Below, piece after piece: positions 30,678 to 37,230 of a DNA stretch of 37,230 nucleotides (positions are counted from its first letter, which is position 1; the number at the start of each line of letters is the position of its first letter). The notes beneath the pieces were generated by a model, which saw only the letters and a program-made list of their open reading frames with translations, was not told the origin of the DNA and did no database searches. Position numbers and translations under genes: made by a program. The DNA comes from Bacillota bacterium (GTDB taxonomy: Bacteria > Bacillota > Sulfobacillia > JAJZYS01 > JAJYTV01): positions 1-37,230 of the forward strand of contig JAJYSZ010000023.1 in NCBI GenBank assembly GCA_021793315.1, read 5' to 3'.

Positions 30678-31508
30678 TCAGAAGTGGAGCGCGGCGCCGA
30701 GCACGCCGACGAGTCCGACGAGCCAGCAGTAATAGGCGAAAGGCCGCAGGGCGTCGCCCTGGCGCTGACGGAAGTAGCGCGTGAGGAAGGCGACCGAGAA
30801 GTAGGCCACGATGGCCGCGATCACGCCGCCGAGGACGGCGAGCGGCAGCATGCCCGGCGCGATGCTCTTGGCGGTCAGCTTGGGCACCTCCAGCACGCCG
30901 GCGCCAAGGATGACGGGGAAGGCGAGCAGGAAGGCGTAGCGTGCCGCCTCGGACGTCTTGAGGCCGTAGGCGAGGCCCGCAACCATGCTGGCGCCGTCGC
31001 GCGAGATGCCGGGGATCAGCGCGGCCGATTCGGCAAGTCCGACGACGATCGCCTCGCGCCAGCCGATGTCCTTCAGTGTCTTGTGGCCGCCCCGGCGCGT
31101 GCGGCCGCCGACGTAGAGGACGACACCGTTGACGATCAGCATCACCGAGGCAAGCGCGAGCGAGCCGAACAGCGACTTGAAGAAGCTCTCCAGGAAGAAG
31201 CCGAGGAAGATGGCCGGGATCGTGCCGACGAGCAGCAGGTCGAAGAGATGGCGGTTGGCCTCCACGTCGTCGCCGCGCCCGAAAATGCCTCGGATGACGT
31301 CGATCCAGTCGCGCCAGAAGAAGACCAGCAGGGCAACGGCCGTGCCGAGGTGGAGCACGACGACGAAGGGCAGGAAGGTCGGGCCGGTCTGGTTGAGATG
31401 CCAGCCCAGAAGCCGCGGGATGATCACGTTGTGGCCGACGGAACTGATCGGGAAAAGCTCCGTCAGGCCCTGGATGATGGCAAGAACGACGACCTCGATC
31501 GCGTGCAG
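30678..31508 (-). CDS. uppP: Undecaprenyl-diphosphatase UppP/BacA with a CTG start
   Basis: A 276-residue membrane protein that dephosphorylates undecaprenyl diphosphate in cell-wall lipid recycling. The first family motif is complete only if translation starts upstream of the first ATG/GTG/TTG: LAIIQGLTELFPISSVGHNVII (positions 31492–31427). The second is AALIPGISRDGASM, where many relatives have SRSGAT, so a Ser-to-Asp change. About seven membrane segments follow. The nearest in-frame ATG/GTG/TTG is GTG 31427, which would cut off the first motif. CTG 31508 has GGAGGAGG 7 nt upstream and yields a normal N-terminus (xHAIEVVVLAIIQG), so I take it as the start. The gene is divergent from pcrA. 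Confidence 0.82.
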   Translation of the reverse strand: MHAIEVVVLAIIQGLTELFPISSVGHNVIIPRLLGWHLNQTGPTFLPFVVVLHLGTAVALLVFFWRDWIDVIRGIFGRGDDVEANRHLFDLLLVGTIPAIFLGFFLESFFKSLFGSLALASVMLIVNGVVLYVGGRTRRGGHKTLKDIGWREAIVVGLAESAALIPGISRDGASMVAGLAYGLKTSEAARYAFLLAFPVILGAGVLEVPKLTAKSIAPGMLPLAVLGGVIAAIVAYFSVAFLTRYFRQRQGDALRPFAYYCWLVGLVGVLGAALHF

Positions 31509-31693
31509 GCGAAATCCTCCTCCATGCTGCCGTTAGCTTGCACCATTGGATGCTTTTTCGTGCGGCCTTGGCGGGGGACCTGCCCCTTTGCGGCCATCTC
31601 AGGGAACCTTAACATGGCCATCCCGCCTAGGCGCGCAGGGCACGCCGTTGCATGTGGCGAGCCCAAGCCCCCGCAGCGCGGCCCATTGGCCTT

Positions 31694-31699
31694 ATACTG
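31694..31699 (+). promoter_or_regulatory. -10 element of an apparently leaderless pcrA transcript
   Basis: TATACT lies 6 nt before the pcrA ATG at 31706, and no SD is present. If this is the -10 box, transcription would start at or next to the A of ATG, giving a leaderless mRNA. No good -35 is seen at the expected distance. Confidence 0.45.
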
Positions 31700-31705
31700 A
31701 AACGT

Positions 31706-35904
<4,199 letters not shown>

Positions 35905-35985
35905 AGAAAGGGATTGACCTAGACCCGGCGAATAGTCCAATCTTGGTGTGATTTTTCGTTGTGCACTAGTTAAGGGGGAACAGGT

Positions 35986-36975
35986 TTGGCGGAGCTCCTA
36001 AGGGTTACGGACCTCCACACCGAATTCCCGACGGACGATGGGCTTGTCAAGGCTGTAGACGGAGTTTCGTTCTCGATTGACGAGGGCGAGACGCTCGGCA
36101 TTGTGGGCGAGTCGGGCTGCGGCAAGAGCGTCACGGCCTTCTCCGTCATGCGGCTTCTGCAGCCGCCTGGCCGCATCGCCTCGGGATCCATCATGTTCCG
36201 TGGCCGTGACCTTGCCAAGATCAGCGATGTGGAAATGCGCCATCTCCGCGGTAATGAGATCTCGATGATCTTCCAGGAGCCGATGACGTCGCTCAACCCG
36301 GTCTACACGGTGGGCGACCAGATCGCGGAGACCTTGCTGATCCACCAGGACATCAGCAAGAAGGACGCGATGGACCAGACCGTCGACATGCTGCGGCGCG
36401 TAGGCATCTCGCTGCCTGAGCGGCGCGTGAACGAATATCCGCACCAGATGTCCGGCGGTATGCGCCAGAGGATCATGATCGCCATGGCGCTCGCCTGCAA
36501 GCCGAAACTTCTGATCGCGGACGAGCCCACGACGGCTCTCGACGTGACGATTCAGGCACAGATCCTCGAGCTCATGAAGGAGCTCAAGGACCAGTACGGC
36601 ATGTCGATCCTCTTCATCACCCACGACCTCGGCGTTGTCGCCGAGATGGCGCAGCGCGTCGTCGTCATGTACGGCGGCCAGGTGGTGGAGGAGGCGGACG
36701 TCAAGACGCTGTACCGCCGGCCGTACCACCCGTACACGGAAGGGCTCTTGAACTCGATCCCGCGGCTTGACCAGCCGGCCGGTCGCCTGCACACCATCGA
36801 AGGCATCGTGCCGAATCCGCTCCATCTGCCACCCGGCTGCCGCTTCGCACCGCGTTGTCCCTACGCCGAGGAGCGCTGCAATGCGGCTCCGCCGGAGTTG
36901 ATCGACGCAAGCGATGGCGCCGTGGCGCGCTGCATTATCCCGCCGGGCGAGCGCAGGGAGGTCGAGGCATCGTGA
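35986..36975 (+). CDS. oppD: Oligopeptide ABC transporter ATPase OppD-type
   Basis: A 329-residue ATPase of a peptide/nickel ABC importer. Walker A is [10 protein letters not shown] (residues 41–50), the Q-loop [10 protein letters not shown], the signature [15 protein letters not shown], Walker [14 protein letters not shown], and the switch histidine HDLGVVAEM. The C-terminal oligopeptide-transporter extension ([19 protein letters not shown]) with its cysteines confirms the OppD/DppD class. The start is TTG 35986, with AAGGGGG 7 nt upstream. The 81-nt gap before it is relatively AT-rich; TTGACC at 35914–35919 could be a -35 box, but a matching -10 is not clear. oppF follows in a 4-nt overlap. 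Confidence 0.95.
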   Translation: MAELLRVTDLHTEFPTDDGLVKAVDGVSFSIDEGETLGIVGESGCGKSVTAFSVMRLLQPPGRIASGSIMFRGRDLAKISDVEMRHLRGNEISMIFQEPMTSLNPVYTVGDQIAETLLIHQDISKKDAMDQTVDMLRRVGISLPERRVNEYPHQMSGGMRQRIMIAMALACKPKLLIADEPTTALDVTIQAQILELMKELKDQYGMSILFITHDLGVVAEMAQRVVVMYGGQVVEEADVKTLYRRPYHPYTEGLLNSIPRLDQPAGRLHTIEGIVPNPLHLPPGCRFAPRCPYAEERCNAAPPELIDASDGAVARCIIPPGERREVEAS

Positions 36976-37230
36976 GCGAGCCGCTCGTTTCGGTCAGGAA
37001 CCTGAAGAAGTATTTCCCGGTGCGCGGAGGTCTCTTCTCGACCGTACGCGCGCACGTGCACGCGATCGACGATGTCAGCTTCGACGTCTACCAGGGGGAG
37101 ACGTTCGGCCTCGTGGGCGAGTCCGGTTGCGGCAAGACCACGACGGGCCGCGTCATGCTGCGCCTTGACGACGCGACGTCCGGCGACGTCCTCTTCGAGG
37201 GCAAGTCGATCTTCAAGCTCGGCCGCGAGG
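36972..37230 (+). CDS. oppF: Oligopeptide ABC transporter ATPase OppF-type, 3' end outside window
   Basis: The first 86 codons of the second ATPase subunit. It begins [19 protein letters not shown], the typical OppF/DppF N-terminus, and reaches Walker A at [20 protein letters not shown]. The GTG start at 36972 overlaps the oppD stop by 4 nt. The remaining domains lie beyond the right edge. Permease and binding-protein genes would be expected downstream; the permease pair at 9118–10943 is the only other Opp-type component in the window. Confidence 0.92.
   Translation, partial: MSEPLVSVRNLKKYFPVRGGLFSTVRAHVHAIDDVSFDVYQGETFGLVGESGCGKTTTGRVMLRLDDATSGDVLFEGKSIFKLGRE

Overview
The window looks like chromosomal DNA from a high-GC, endospore-forming member of the Bacillota (Firmicutes). 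The spore signal is a complete GerA-type germinant-receptor operon. Other Bacillota traits are the trmK–nif3-like pair, a DUF3243 protein, adjacent pcrA and ligA, many TTG/GTG starts behind strong Shine-Dalgarno (SD) sequences, and ETF-linked fatty acid oxidation through a membrane Fe-S protein. GC richness (strong G/C bias at third positions) was judged by eye, not computed. I would not name a genus. No tRNA, rRNA, CRISPR array, insertion sequence or phage gene was recognised.

Layout. 1–1554: a truncated nif3-like gene and trmK (minus strand), diverging from a DUF3243 gene that ends in a strong hairpin. 1555–2099: no convincing gene, perhaps a hydrolase remnant. 2100–4544: YigZ/IMPACT protein, beta-hydroxyacid dehydrogenase and PfkB sugar kinase. 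4549–7810: a Crp/Fnr regulator with three phased palindromes upstream of its promoter, two divergent PLP threonine-dehydratase-like paralogs, and an RDD membrane protein. 7812–8984: a redox cluster of a SelW-like selenoprotein with an in-frame TGA (Sec14), a convergent glutaredoxin-like protein and thiol peroxidase. 9118–10943: two Opp/Dpp-type permeases. 11042–12070: M42 aminopeptidase. 12195–16850: gerAA-AC-AB plus a CorA-like transporter, all joined by 4-nt overlaps. 16918–17994: FUSC-type transporter.

18074–29390 is an approximately 11-kb fatty-acid/acyl-CoA degradation operon. It starts with a palindromic operator and a TetR regulator. It continues with two dissimilar acyl-CoA dehydrogenases, EtfB, EtfA, a membrane Fe-S ETF:quinone oxidoreductase, acyl-CoA ligase, thiolase, 3-hydroxyacyl-CoA dehydrogenase, a stand-alone second 3HCDH C-terminal domain and enoyl-CoA hydratase, and ends at a hairpin. 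Together these supply activation, every step of the beta-oxidation spiral, and electron delivery to the quinone pool.

29404–37230: a secreted amidase-domain protein, UppP (apparently with a CTG start), divergent pcrA (apparently leaderless) with ligA, and oppD with the start of oppF running off the window.

The strongest hidden item is the SelW-like selenoprotein at 7872–8117, which a standard gene caller would split at its TGA codon. Other notable points are the phased palindromes before the Crp-like gene, the CorA gene coupled to the ger operon, the FadB modules encoded as separate genes, and the unequal acyl-CoA dehydrogenase pair.
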